Source: Primorskyibacter flagellatus (GTDB lineage Bacteria; Pseudomonadota; Alphaproteobacteria; Rhodobacterales; Rhodobacteraceae). Taken from it: DNA of 64,000 nt. Position numbers and translations under genes: made by a program. Numbering within the stretch: position 1 is the stretch's first letter; the number at the start of each line of letters is the position of its first letter. Positions 43,874-54,644 of the stretch are shown one piece after another. The notes beneath the pieces are model-generated. The model did no database searches and had not been told where the DNA came from. It saw only the letters and a program-made list of their open reading frames with translations. The DNA lies in the NCBI RefSeq assembly GCF_014638275.1, contig NZ_BMFJ01000001.1:2096338-2160337 (forward strand), in the 5' to 3' direction.

Positions 43874-44689
43874 CTATTTGGCGGTGCGCTTCAGCCCGAC
43901 ATTGGCGTTGATCTGATCAACCGTCGCAAGAACGGTTGCGAATCGCTTCTCGTCCGGCGGGTGCGTTCCCCAGAAGGACAGCTGGCCCTGCGTGGTCTGC
44001 GCGGCCTCCGGCCGGGCGAAGAAGCGGGCGCCGACGACCGGATCGTAGCCGGCGGAATGGGCGATGCGGGTGCCGATGGTATCGCTTTCCAGTTCGTAGC
44101 TCTGGGAATAGGCGACCCCGCCGGCGGTGGCTCCGATCTCCACGCCGGCATTCACGAGGTCGCGGTTGTAGCCGCCCCCGCCCTGCGCGCCGACGGCCGC
44201 CGCGAGACCGCCGAGGATAAGCGCTCCGGCGACCATCTGCTGTTGCTGCTTTTCGATGTGGCGGCCGATCAGGTGGCCGTATTCGTGGCTGATGACAAAG
44301 GCGGCCTCGTCGTCGCTGCCGGTGTCCTGCAGGAGCGGCATGGACACGCGGATCACCGGCGCGCCCGACTTGTACGTGAAGTAGGCATTGCGGTCGGTCA
44401 TCTGCCGGTCGATCTGGATGTCGACGTTGCAGTTGAAACCGGGGCGGTCGGCCAGCATCTGTTCGCAGGTGGACCGCCCCACGGGTGCGACCCGCTGCGA
44501 GACCCGGTTGAACCGCGCCTCGGCCGATGAGGTGGACAGCGTGGCGCGGCTGGTGTCGGCGCGGGCCTCGGCGAACATCCGGCTGGCGCGGGCATTCTGG
44601 TCGTCACCGACGGAGGGGAGTTCATAGGTGGTGCCGCAGCCCGTGAGCGCGGCCAGAAACACCGCCGTAAGACCCCAGTTGTGACCCAT
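43874..44689 (-). CDS. M48 family metallopeptidase lipoprotein
   Basis: 271 residues. Lipobox LTGCG (Cys about 18) and the zinc motif HEYGHLIGRH (near 134, HExxH) with a downstream ELESDTIGTRIA providing the third ligand. A glycine-rich membrane-like stretch follows the motif. Family members (BepA/LoiP-like) degrade misassembled outer membrane proteins. The next gene downstream in this direction has its own gap; upstream lies degP's terminator. Confidence 0.92.
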   Translation of the reverse strand: MGHNWGLTAVFLAALTGCGTTYELPSVGDDQNARASRMFAEARADTSRATLSTSSAEARFNRVSQRVAPVGRSTCEQMLADRPGFNCNVDIQIDRQMTDRNAYFTYKSGAPVIRVSMPLLQDTGSDDEAAFVISHEYGHLIGRHIEKQQQQMVAGALILGGLAAAVGAQGGGGYNRDLVNAGVEIGATAGGVAYSQSYELESDTIGTRIAHSAGYDPVVGARFFARPEAAQTTQGQLSFWGTHPPDEKRFATVLATVDQINANVGLKRTAK

Positions 44690-44763
44690 AACCTGCTCCG
44701 ACCCCGTTCAAACGTTGCGGCTACTTGAATCGCGACTTCCGGGCGGTGTCAATTTTCCGTGGG

Positions 44764-44823
44764 GGCGGATAGCGAAGAAATCCGCCGGGCCATGCAAAAG
44801 GGCCGCGCATGCGGCGCGGCCCT
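44764..44823 (-). terminator. Intrinsic terminator of degP plus second hairpin
   Basis: On the minus strand a 10-bp stem (AGGGCCGCGC and complement, 44799-44823) with a 5-base loop is followed by TTTTGC, a good intrinsic terminator 22 bases after degP. A second stem GGCGGAT/ATCCGCC lies at 44764-44786 further on. Confidence 0.85.
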
Positions 44824-44845
44824 CTCTGTCAGTTTGGGGTGCGGA

Positions 44846-46324
<1,479 letters not shown>

Positions 46325-46473
46325 TCCCGTATCTCCTCTTGATAGGTGTGTCATTGACGTGCCGCACGGGGGCGCGTCCTCTGTCCTGTCATGCAATGTA
46401 GGCGCTCTTTCGCGCAACTCAAAGCCAATCGCGTGCGCACAAAGGCGCGTGATGGGGATGTAACCGTGGCCGC

Positions 46474-46671
46474 TCATGCGCCCAGCATCTTGGCGACCCA
46501 GACCAGCAGGACACCCGCGGCCAGTGCGCCGAGTCCAAGCACGCGGCGCTGATCCTCCGCCATCGCCCGCATCGCCTCCAGCAGGCGTTCGACAAGCGAA
46601 GGGGCCAGCGCATAGGCCAGCCCCTCCACAATCAAAACCAGCCCGACGGCCATGGCGGCATGTCCGATCAT
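46474..46671 (-). CDS. DUF2065 family small membrane protein
   Basis: 65 residues, two hydrophobic segments (about 5-25 and 43-62) joined by a basic helix VERLLEAMRAMAEDQRR. Matches DUF2065 proteins that sit between hflC and degP in alphaproteobacteria. Function unknown; probably a companion of HflKC or DegP. Overlaps hflC by 4 bases. Confidence 0.88.
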   Translation of the reverse strand: MIGHAAMAVGLVLIVEGLAYALAPSLVERLLEAMRAMAEDQRRVLGLGALAAGVLLVWVAKMLGA

Positions 46672-47663
46672 TCCGACGCAGGCGCCGGTTGCGGCGTCTG
46701 TTCCGTTGCCGGTTCAGCGGCTTCGCCGGTGGTTTGCTCCTCCGTCTGCTGCGAAGCCCCGGATGCCGGGGCCGCGGCGGGGGCCGCCGCGCCGCCAGCG
46801 CCACCGGTGTTCTTCAGATAGGTGAAGAATTCGCTGTCCGGGTTGATGACCATAGTCGAATTCCCGGCCTGCAGCGCCTTCTGGTATGCGGCGAGGGAGC
46901 GGTAGAAATCGAAAAACTCCGGGTCCTTGCCGAAGGCTTCGGCAAACACGGCGTTGCGGCGGGCATCCGCCTGACCGCGCACGATGTCGGCCTGACGGCG
47001 GGCGTCCGAGACGATCTCGACCTGCGTCCGGTCGGCCTGGGCGCGGATGCGCTGCGCGGCCTCGTTCCCGCGCGCGACTTCGTCCGCCGCCTCGCGTTCC
47101 CGCTCCGCCCGCATTCGGGCAAAGGTGGCGTCGAGGTTTTCGCGCGGCAGGTCGGTACGCTTGAGCCGGACGTCGATGATTTCCAGGCCGAGGTTGCGCG
47201 CCTCGTTCACTGCGCCGTTGCGGATGCGCTGCATCAGCGCGGCCCGGTCGGCCGAGAGGATGTCGTTGGACGCGACGGAGCCGAGCACCTCCCGGATCTG
47301 CGAGCGCAGGATCGAATCCAGCCGGCTTTCCGCCGCACCGATCCCGCCGACACCAACCGCCTGACGGAACTGTTCGACATTGGTGATGCGGTAGCGCGCG
47401 AAGGCGTCGACCACGAGGCGGCGGTCGTCCAGCGGCGTAACCTCGAGCGCAGCGGTATCGCGGCTGAGGATGCGGTCGTCATACCGCACGACTTCCTGGA
47501 TCAGCGGCACCTTGAAGGCGAGCCCCGGCTCCTGCTTCACGTCCACGACGCGGCCGAACTGGAGCACCAGCGCGCGTTCGCGTTCGTCCACGATGAAGAT
47601 GGAGCTGAGGCCGATCACGGCGGCCACGACCAGCACGGGAAGAATGATGGCAGTGCGTTTCAT
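46668..47663 (-). CDS. hflC: Protease modulator HflC
   Basis: 331 residues. N-terminal membrane segment (about 5-22) then FIVDERERALVLQFGRV, an SPFH/Band 7 domain, and a coiled-coil stretch ADEVARGNEAAQRIRAQADRTQVEIVSDARRQA. The C-terminal tail is Ala/Pro/Gln-rich (about 285-331), an extension compared with E. coli. With HflK forms a large membrane cage around FtsH. Confidence 0.96.
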   Translation of the reverse strand: MKRTAIILPVLVVAAVIGLSSIFIVDERERALVLQFGRVVDVKQEPGLAFKVPLIQEVVRYDDRILSRDTAALEVTPLDDRRLVVDAFARYRITNVEQFRQAVGVGGIGAAESRLDSILRSQIREVLGSVASNDILSADRAALMQRIRNGAVNEARNLGLEIIDVRLKRTDLPRENLDATFARMRAEREREAADEVARGNEAAQRIRAQADRTQVEIVSDARRQADIVRGQADARRNAVFAEAFGKDPEFFDFYRSLAAYQKALQAGNSTMVINPDSEFFTYLKNTGGAGGAAAPAAAPASGASQQTEEQTTGEAAEPATEQTPQPAPASE

Positions 47664-47665
47664 GC

Positions 47666-48835
47666 TCAGTTCCCCCCTGCCGAGTTGGTGGCGGCCGGAC
47701 GCTGCGCGTTCCGATTGGTCAGTTCGTTCAGCGGCAGGTAGGGCACCACGCCGTTGCCCGAGGTGTCGTCCAGAATGATCTTGTCGACCCGGCCCAGCAC
47801 CTCTTCCATGGTTTCGAGATAAAGCCGCTTGCGCGTGACCTCGGGCGCCTTGGAGTATTCCTCCAGAACGGCGGAGAAGCGGCTGGCTTCACCCTCGGCC
47901 TCGTTGACGACGCGGGCGCGATAGCCCTCCGCCTCTTCCAGCACCTGCGCGGCTTCACCGCGGGCCCCGGCGAGAACCCGGTTGGCATAGGCGTCGGCCT
48001 GCTTTTCCAGCCGGTCGCGTTCCTGTTCGGCAGCCTGCACTTCGCGGAAGGCGTCGATCACCTGCTGCGGCGGGTCGGCCTTGTCGAAGTTCACACGGAC
48101 CACGTTCATGCCGGAGTCGTAGCTGTCGAGCGTGGACTGGATCAGGTCCTGAAGCCGTCCGGCGATGGCGCCCCGGTCCCGGTTGAGGATCGGCGACAGT
48201 TCGGACTGCGCGATGATCTCGCGCATGGCGGATTCAGACACGGCCCGGATGGTCATGCGGGGATCGCGCAGGTTGAACAGGAACTTGGCCGGATCGGTGA
48301 TGTTCCACACCACCTGGAAGTCGATGTCGACGATGTTCTCGTCCCCGGTCAGCATCAGGCCCGCATCGTCCAGCTGTCCGCCGGTGCCGATGTCTTCGGT
48401 CTGTTCGCGGGTCACCGGAATGACCTCGTAGGTGATAAGCGGCCAGGGCGCGAAGTTCAGCCCCGGATTGCCGGTGGAGGAATATTCGCCAAGGAAAAGT
48501 TCGACCGATTTTTCTTCGGGCTTGACGGTGTAGAAACTGGCCGCGAGCCAGAGGGCCACGGCGATGCCGAGCCCGATCAGGATCGTGCCGCCGCTGAGCT
48601 TCGGGCCGCCGAAGCCACCGCCGCCGCCGGTGCCGCCAGTTCCGCCGTTGCCGCGCCCGCCCATAAGCACGCGCAGCTGGTCCTGGCCCTTGCGCATCAG
48701 GTCTTCGATGTCCGGGATCTGCGGTTTGTCCCCGTCGGGACGACGTCCGCCCCCTCCCCCTCCGGAAGGCGGCTGCTGCCGCCCGCCGCCGGAATTGCCG
48801 CCGCCCCCCCAGGGGCCGCCCGAATTACCAGCCAT
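47666..48835 (-). CDS. hflK: FtsH protease activity modulator HflK
   Basis: 389 residues. A glycine-rich N-terminal cytoplasmic region (about 1-80, GGPWGGGGNSGGG), a membrane segment (about 85-105), then the SPFH domain beginning SFYTVKPEEKSVELFLGEY, with the coiled coil AEQERDRLEKQADAYANRVLAGARGEA. Partner of HflC, whose gene starts two bases after this stop. Confidence 0.96.
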   Translation of the reverse strand: MAGNSGGPWGGGGNSGGGRQQPPSGGGGGGRRPDGDKPQIPDIEDLMRKGQDQLRVLMGGRGNGGTGGTGGGGGFGGPKLSGGTILIGLGIAVALWLAASFYTVKPEEKSVELFLGEYSSTGNPGLNFAPWPLITYEVIPVTREQTEDIGTGGQLDDAGLMLTGDENIVDIDFQVVWNITDPAKFLFNLRDPRMTIRAVSESAMREIIAQSELSPILNRDRGAIAGRLQDLIQSTLDSYDSGMNVVRVNFDKADPPQQVIDAFREVQAAEQERDRLEKQADAYANRVLAGARGEAAQVLEEAEGYRARVVNEAEGEASRFSAVLEEYSKAPEVTRKRLYLETMEEVLGRVDKIILDDTSGNGVVPYLPLNELTNRNAQRPAATNSAGGN

Positions 48836-48900
48836 GTCAGTCCTTTTCGTTACTCTTGTCGTCTTACCTATGCCCCAAACTGGTCATCCGGGGCCGAAAA

Positions 48901-50262
48901 TCAAGTTGTGCGGGTCGGCTTGCGCATCGTCACGATCTCTTCCGCCATGGTCGGATGCACCGCCACGGTCCGGTCGAAATCCTCTTTCGTCGCGCCCATC
49001 TTCACCGCGATCCCGGCGAGCTGAATCATCTCTCCGGCCTGCGGGGCGACGATGTGGCAGCCAAGGACCTTGCGGGTTTCCTTGCTGACGATGAGCTTCA
49101 TCATTACCCGGTCGGTGCGCTCCGCGAACGCCGTCTGCATGGGCCGGAAGGAGGTTGCATAAACCTCGACCGGTTCCTGGTCGCGCGCGGCCTCTTCCGA
49201 CAGGCCGACAGTGCCCATCTCGGGCTGGGTGAAGATCGCCGTCGGGATCAGGTCGTGATCCACCGGGGTCGGATTGCCCCGGAAGACGGTTTCGACAAAG
49301 GCCATGCCCTCGCGGATGGCCACGGGGGTCAGGTTCACCCGGTCGGTCACGTCGCCGATGGCGTAGATCGACGGCACGGAGGTCTGGGAGTAGTCGTCCA
49401 CGACGATCTCTCCCTTGCGGCCCAGCTTCACGCCGGCCTCTTCCAGCCCCATGTCGTCGGTGTTGGGGCGGCGGCCGGTGGCGAAAAGCACCTGGTCGAA
49501 AACCTTTTCCGAACCGTTGGTCGCCTTGACGCGGATGCCCTTGCCGTCCTTGTTCATCTCGATGATGTCGGTGCCGCAGTGCAGGTCGATGCCCTGGGAT
49601 TTCATTTCCTCGGCCACCAGCCCGCGCGCCTCGTCGTCGAAGCCGCGCAGGACCTGCGCACCCCGGTAGTATTGCGTGACCTCGACACCCATGCCGTTGA
49701 GGACGCCGGCGAATTCGCAGGCGATATAGCCGCCGCCGACGATGAGCATGGACTTCGGCAGTTCGGGCAGGTGGAAGATGTCGTCGCTGACAATGCCGAG
49801 GTCGGCGTTCTCCAGATCGGGGCGCACGGGGCGGCCGCCGGTGGCGACGAGGATGTGCTTCGCGGTCTTGCGGGTGCCGTCGGCCAGTTCGACGGTATGA
49901 GCGTCCGCCACCCGGGCGCGCTGATCGAAGCGGTCCACGCCCGACCCATCGAGCAGGCGCTGGTAAACACCTTCCAGGCGGTCTAGCTCGGACTCCAGTT
50001 TCGGGCGGAAGCTGTCCCACTTGAACGCGGCCTCGCCGATCTCCCAGCCATAGGCGCGCGCATCCTCGACCATGCCGCCGTATCCGGAGGCGAAGACCAT
50101 CAGCTTCTTGGGCACGCAGCCACGGATGACGCAGGTGCCGCCATAGCGACTCTCCTCCGTGATGGCGACCTTCGCGCCGGTCTCCCCGGCTGCGACCCTC
50201 GCCGCGCGCACGCCGCCGGATCCGCCGCCGATCACAAACAAGTCGTAGTCGAAATCGCTCAT
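48901..50262 (-). CDS. gor: Glutathione-disulfide reductase
   Basis: 453 residues. FAD motif IGGGSGGVRAAR, the redox-active pair Cys44/Cys49 in GGTCVIRGCVPKK, NADPH-binding VGGGYIACEFAG (about 175), AIGDVTDR and the C-terminal interface VHPTMAEE with the catalytic His-Glu. Reduces GSSG with NADPH. A 110-base gap with a family M repeat separates it from rpiA upstream. Confidence 0.95.
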   Translation of the reverse strand: MSDFDYDLFVIGGGSGGVRAARVAAGETGAKVAITEESRYGGTCVIRGCVPKKLMVFASGYGGMVEDARAYGWEIGEAAFKWDSFRPKLESELDRLEGVYQRLLDGSGVDRFDQRARVADAHTVELADGTRKTAKHILVATGGRPVRPDLENADLGIVSDDIFHLPELPKSMLIVGGGYIACEFAGVLNGMGVEVTQYYRGAQVLRGFDDEARGLVAEEMKSQGIDLHCGTDIIEMNKDGKGIRVKATNGSEKVFDQVLFATGRRPNTDDMGLEEAGVKLGRKGEIVVDDYSQTSVPSIYAIGDVTDRVNLTPVAIREGMAFVETVFRGNPTPVDHDLIPTAIFTQPEMGTVGLSEEAARDQEPVEVYATSFRPMQTAFAERTDRVMMKLIVSKETRKVLGCHIVAPQAGEMIQLAGIAVKMGATKEDFDRTVAVHPTMAEEIVTMRKPTRTT

Positions 50263-50332
50263 CGCTGCCTCATCTTGCCGTCGGATGTCCTATCCCACAT
50301 GGGGAGAGGTAAGGCCAGCGCAAGCGACCTGC

Positions 50333-50362
50333 TTCATCTTACCCGAAATACTCCCGAGCGGG
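50333..50362 (+). repeat. Family M copy 4
   Basis: Reads TTCATCTTACCCGAAATACT then CCCGAGCGGG on the plus strand. It lies between rpiA and gor, both leftward genes, adjoining the rpiA stop. Confidence 0.8.
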
Positions 50363-50372
50363 CGCCGCCGCC

Positions 50373-51161
50373 TCAGTCGCTGAGATCGGAGAACAGGTTG
50401 TCGTCCTCGAGGAAATCCAGACGGCTTTCCTCCACCGTGCCGGCGTTGATATCACGCACCTCCACCCGGCCGTCGCCATAACCGACGATGACGGAGTCGC
50501 AGATGTCGATGAACAGCCCGTTCTCCACCACGCCCGGCATCTGGTTCAGAACCATGGCCAGCTGGCGCGCCTCTCCGATACGGTTGAGGTGCAGGTCGAG
50601 GATGTAGTTGCCCTCGTCCGTCACGAAGGGCCGCGCGCCGTTCATGCGCAGGGTCGAATTGCGTCCGAGCACGTCCATGGAGATCAGCGTCTCCTCCACC
50701 AGCGCCTGTGTCGTCTGCCAGCCGAAGGGGATGACCTCTACAGGAAGCGGGAAGGCGCCAAGGTGGTCGACCTGCTTGCCGATGTCCGCGATCACGATCA
50801 TCTGGTCGCTGGCCGTCGCGACGATTTTTTCCTGCAGCAGCGCACCGCCGCCGCCCTTGATCAGGTTCAGGTCGCCGTCGAATTCGTCCGCGCCGTCGAT
50901 GGTGAGGTCCAGCCACTTCGCCTCGTCGAGCGAGATCACCTCGATCCCCACCTCGCGCGCGAGTTGCGCGGTGCGGGTCGACGTCGGCACGCCCTTGATC
51001 TTGAGTCCGTCCTCGCGAACCATCTCTCCGAGGCAGCGCACCATCCAGGCGGCCGTCGACCCGGTGCCGAGCCCGACGCGCATCCCGTGTTCGACAAAGT
51101 CGACGGAGCGCTTGGCCGCCACGAACTTGGCCTTGTCGATCGGGGACAGTTCTCCGGACAT
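50373..51161 (-). CDS. rpiA: Ribose-5-phosphate isomerase A
   Basis: 262 residues. VGLGTGSTAAWMV (about 29-41), the catalytic TIDGADEFDGDLNLIKGGGGALLQEKIV region (in part, about 88-115) and PVEVIPFGW are intact. Interconverts ribose-5-phosphate and ribulose-5-phosphate. Start at MSGELSPIDKAK, with GAGGAGA upstream. Confidence 0.96.
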   Translation of the reverse strand: MSGELSPIDKAKFVAAKRSVDFVEHGMRVGLGTGSTAAWMVRCLGEMVREDGLKIKGVPTSTRTAQLAREVGIEVISLDEAKWLDLTIDGADEFDGDLNLIKGGGGALLQEKIVATASDQMIVIADIGKQVDHLGAFPLPVEVIPFGWQTTQALVEETLISMDVLGRNSTLRMNGARPFVTDEGNYILDLHLNRIGEARQLAMVLNQMPGVVENGLFIDICDSVIVGYGDGRVEVRDINAGTVEESRLDFLEDDNLFSDLSD

Positions 51162-51363
51162 CGTCAATCTCCTCGGTCGGATGTTGCGTGGGCTTATAGG
51201 GTGCACCCGGCCCGGAGGCGAGCGTGAATCGCCCCCTTTTCCCGCCCCTGTCCCGTTTCGCCGTCATGCAGGGCCGTTTCGCCGCGATCTTACGTCGTTT
51301 CCGGTGGCGCGGGCGCGTGGCGATGCGGCAGGGTCGGGGAAATACTCCTGAAGGACCCTGCCC

Positions 51364-52734
51364 ATGTTTCTGTCTGTCTTCGAGGTCTTCAAGATCGGTG
51401 TCGGCCCGTCGTCCTCGCATACCATGGGGCCGATGATCGCTGCCGGGCGGTTCCTCGACCGGCTGCGCGGGGCGCCGTTCACGGCCCATGGCGTGCGCGC
51501 GACCCTGCACGGATCGCTGGCCTTTACGGGCAAGGGGCATGCGACGGACCGGGCGGTGATCCTTGGCCTCGCCGGGTTCCTGCCCGCCACGTTCGACGCG
51601 GACGCCGCAGAGGCGACGCTGCTGTCGATCGCCAAGACGAAGACGGTTGCGCCGAGGGACCTGTCTCCGCTGGCCTTCGATCCCTACAAGGACCTGCGCT
51701 TTGACTATGAACGGTCCCTGCCCGGCCACGCGAACGGCATGGTGATCGACGCGCTGGACCGGCAGGGCGACGTGATCCTGTCCGAAACCTACTACTCCAT
51801 CGGCGGCGGCTTTGTCCTGACCGCAGCGGAACTTGAGTCCGGCAAGGCGGAGGCCGAAGGAAGCGCCGTCCCCTACCCCTTCAAGACGGCGGCGGAGATG
51901 CTCGATATGGCGAAGGCCTCCGGTCTGACCATCGCACAGATGAAGGAGCGGAACGAGGCGGCGCGGAGCACCGGCGCGCTGAAACAGGGGACGCACCGGA
52001 TCTGGAAGGTCATGAAGGACTGCATGGACCGGGGGCTGGCCAGCGAAGGGATCCTGCCCGGCGGGCTGAATGTGCGGCGGCGTGCGCCGGGGATCCTCGC
52101 CAAGCTGAAGGAGGAGCGCGGGCGCAACCTGACCGCGCCGCACGTCATCAACGACTGGATCGGCGTCTATGCCATGGCGGTGAACGAGGAGAATGCAGCC
52201 GGAGGGCAAGTGGTGACCTCCCCCACCAACGGGGCGGCGGGGGTGGTGCCCGCAGTAATACGTTACTACCTCGACCATGTGCCGGGCTCATCCGAAACAC
52301 GGGTGCCGGAGTTCCTGCTGACGGCGGCGGCGATAGCAGGGCTGGTGAAGTTCAACGCCTCGATCTCCGGCGCGGAGGCCGGGTGCCAGGCCGAGGTCGG
52401 GTCGGCGGCGGCGATGGCTGCGGCGGGGCTCTGCGCGGTGCTGGGTGGTACGCCGGAGCAGATCGAGAATGCGGCGGAAATCGCGCTGGAGCATCACCTC
52501 GGCATGACCTGCGATCCGGTCGCGGGTCTGGTTCAGGTGCCTTGTATCGAACGGAACTCGCTTGGCGCGATCAAGGCGGTGAGCGCGGCCTCTCTGGCGC
52601 TGCGCGGGGACGGGTCGCATCTGGTGCCGCTGGATGCGGCGATCGAGACGATGCGCCAGACCGGGGCGGACATGCACGAGAAATACAAGGAGACCTCGCT
52701 CGGCGGGCTCGCCGTCAACGTCCCGAACTGCTGA
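51364..52734 (+). CDS. sdaA: L-serine ammonia-lyase (L-serine dehydratase)
   Basis: 456 residues, single-chain type with beta and alpha domains. Starts [24 protein letters not shown]. The 4Fe-4S cysteines are in EAGCQAEVG (about 340), [18 protein letters not shown] (about 381-398). Converts serine to pyruvate and ammonia. AAGGACC is a modest ribosome binding site before the ATG. Confidence 0.95.
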   Translation: MFLSVFEVFKIGVGPSSSHTMGPMIAAGRFLDRLRGAPFTAHGVRATLHGSLAFTGKGHATDRAVILGLAGFLPATFDADAAEATLLSIAKTKTVAPRDLSPLAFDPYKDLRFDYERSLPGHANGMVIDALDRQGDVILSETYYSIGGGFVLTAAELESGKAEAEGSAVPYPFKTAAEMLDMAKASGLTIAQMKERNEAARSTGALKQGTHRIWKVMKDCMDRGLASEGILPGGLNVRRRAPGILAKLKEERGRNLTAPHVINDWIGVYAMAVNEENAAGGQVVTSPTNGAAGVVPAVIRYYLDHVPGSSETRVPEFLLTAAAIAGLVKFNASISGAEAGCQAEVGSAAAMAAAGLCAVLGGTPEQIENAAEIALEHHLGMTCDPVAGLVQVPCIERNSLGAIKAVSAASLALRGDGSHLVPLDAAIETMRQTGADMHEKYKETSLGGLAVNVPNC

Positions 52735-52761
52735 CGCGCCCGCGGGGTCCGGGGCGCGTCA
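52732..52761. terminator. Bidirectional hairpin between sdaA and the PLPA-CTERM gene
   Basis: TGACGCGCCC and its complement GGGCGCGTCA form a 10-bp perfect stem with a 10-base loop. The stem starts on the sdaA stop codon and lies 11 bases from the stop of the convergent gene. No T run; termination is inferred. Confidence 0.6.
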
Positions 52762-52771
52762 GCCCTTGCAT

Positions 52772-53392
52772 TCAGCTGCGGCGGCGGAAAGCGGCAAAAC
52801 CGCCGAGCGCGCCAAGCAGCGCCAGCCCGGTGGCGGGCAGCGGGATTGCAGAAAGTTCGAAAGTGGTCACGTTCGCCTCGGCATACTCGCCGGAGAGGCG
52901 GAAGAAGACCTTGGCCGAATTGGCCGCGGCCAGGTTGAAGGGTTCGCCGAATTCCAGCGTATCCGTCACCGTCGTATCACCCGCATTGTTGAGCACGTTG
53001 ATCTGGACGAAGGTCGACACGTTGGAATCGGGGTTGGCGCGGACAAACATTCCGTCCTGCCGGGACGTGTAGGGGTAGGAGTAGTAGACATAGTTGTCAT
53101 AGGTGGACGCGAAGGATTCCCCCGAGATGGCGATTGTTCCGAGGCTCGACACATAGAAGTCCAGGATAGCGGGGGCGTTGTATCGTTGCCAGTTCGACGT
53201 GGGCGCCGCCTTGCCCAGATCGCTGTCGAGCGTCACGTAGCCGCTGATCATGTCGCCGACCAGCATGCCGGAGGCCGAGGTCGTCACGCTGGTGAGCGTG
53301 GCGGTCCAGTTGTAGGTGACGGGGGCGGCGGCGGCAGAGGTTGCGGCAAAAGCGAGCGCCAGCGCGGCGACCATGGAGCGAATGTATTTCAT
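52772..53392 (-). CDS. PLPA-CTERM sorting domain-containing protein
   Basis: 206 residues. Signal peptide about 1-22 (SAAAA-P). The C-terminus reads AIPLPATGLALLGALGGFAAFRRRS: the [V/I]PLPA motif, a hydrophobic helix and an arginine cluster, the tripartite sorting signal handled by exosortase in Rhodobacteraceae (VPLPA-CTERM). The body is Thr/Ser/Tyr-rich and likely an exported matrix or surface protein. No exosortase gene lies in this window. Confidence 0.88.
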   Translation of the reverse strand: MKYIRSMVAALALAFAATSAAAAPVTYNWTATLTSVTTSASGMLVGDMISGYVTLDSDLGKAAPTSNWQRYNAPAILDFYVSSLGTIAISGESFASTYDNYVYYSYPYTSRQDGMFVRANPDSNVSTFVQINVLNNAGDTTVTDTLEFGEPFNLAAANSAKVFFRLSGEYAEANVTTFELSAIPLPATGLALLGALGGFAAFRRRS

Positions 53393-53693
53393 CTTGAATT
53401 CCGGTAGTTAAATTCGACTGTACACGTCAGTATGCAATCGAACGGGGCGAGGCCAAGCAAAAAGGCCATCACGTGACGCAAAGGCAGCTTTTGGTGCAGC
53501 GGACACGGGACGCGCCCGGCCCAATCCCTGCAAATCCCTGAAACTGTTCGCCTTCGGGCAACAGCCACGCGGGTCCTTGACCTGCCCATGCAGCCCCGCA
53601 ATTGCGCTGCACACCGCCCCGAGCGCCTTGCCCGCGGCGGTCATCGCATGGTTCTGTCCGCCGATCCCAGGCGTAGAGGTTAACGAGGGGCCG
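53393..53693. other. Intergenic region between divergent genes
   Basis: It holds the promoters of the leftward PLPA-CTERM gene and the rightward EamA gene. A leftward TTGCAT (minus strand, near 53433) could be a -35, but I see no matching -10. The direct repeat AATCCCTG occurs twice near 53522-53541. No coding frame here has a ribosome binding site; an in-frame 5' extension of the EamA gene is judged non-coding. Confidence 0.5.
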
Positions 53694-54644
53694 ATGACTG
53701 CCGACAAGCCGCTGCTTGGCATTGCCCTGATGCTGGGTTTCTGCGTGACCGCACCGCTTGGCGATGCCTCTGCCAAGCTGCTTGGTCATCCGGAGCTCGG
53801 CCAGCCCGTCGTGCAGGTGCTGTTCCTGCGCTTTGTCATGCAGGCGCTTTTCCTGATACCGCTGGCGCTCGCCACCGGCCGGACGCTGTCGATGAGCCGG
53901 GAGCTGACCTTCTTCGTCTTCCTGCGCTCGGTCCTGCACGTCACCGGGGTCGGGCTGATGTTCACCTCGCTCAGGTTCCTGCCGCTGGCGGAGACGGTGG
54001 CGATCGCCTTTGTCATGCCGTTCATTCTACTGCTGCTCGGCTGGCTGCTGATGGACGAGGAGGTCGGCTGGCGGCGACTGGCGGCCTGCGCGGTCGGCTT
54101 CTGCGGTACGCTGCTGGTGATCCAGCCCACGTTTGCCGATGTCGGCTGGCCCGCGCTATTGCCGCTCGGGGTGGCGCTGAACTTTGCGCTGTTCATGCTG
54201 GTGACGCGTCGGATCGCCAAGGCGACCGACCCGATTGCCATGCAGGGGGTCAGCGGGGTCATGGCGGTTGCCCTATTGCTGCCTCTCATGGCCTACGGGT
54301 TCTTCACCGGGGCGGAGGGCATCGGGCCTGTGCCCGTACCGGGCGCGGCCATCTGGATTTACCTCATGCTCGGCGTGCTCGGCTCTTTCGGGCACCTGCT
54401 GATGACCTGGTCGTTGCGCTATGCGCCCTCGGCCACGCTGGCGCCGATGCAGTACCTCGAGATCCCGGTGGCCACGCTGATCGGATGGGCCATCTTCGGC
54501 AACCTTCCGAACGGGCTGGCGGCTGTCGGCATCGCGATCACCGTGGCCGCCGGGCTCTACATCATCCTGCGGGAGAGGGCCATTGCGCAGCAGACCGTGA
54601 CAGCGCCTCAAGCAGCGGGCGGAGGGCCGGGCGCGGCAGTATGA
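53694..54644 (+). CDS. EamA/DMT family transporter
   Basis: 316 residues, about ten transmembrane segments in two EamA repeats (LRFLPLAETVAIAFVMPFILLLLGWLLMDEEVGWRR in the first half; LRYAPSATLAPMQYLEIPVATLIGWAIFGNLP in the second, both quoted in part). Resembles S-adenosylmethionine/SAM-type or riboflavin DMT carriers of alphaproteobacteria, but substrate is unknown. GAGGGG precedes the ATG. Its 3' end overlaps the thiamine kinase gene on the other strand by 83 bases. Confidence 0.85.
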   Translation: MTADKPLLGIALMLGFCVTAPLGDASAKLLGHPELGQPVVQVLFLRFVMQALFLIPLALATGRTLSMSRELTFFVFLRSVLHVTGVGLMFTSLRFLPLAETVAIAFVMPFILLLLGWLLMDEEVGWRRLAACAVGFCGTLLVIQPTFADVGWPALLPLGVALNFALFMLVTRRIAKATDPIAMQGVSGVMAVALLLPLMAYGFFTGAEGIGPVPVPGAAIWIYLMLGVLGSFGHLLMTWSLRYAPSATLAPMQYLEIPVATLIGWAIFGNLPNGLAAVGIAITVAAGLYIILRERAIAQQTVTAPQAAGGGPGAAV

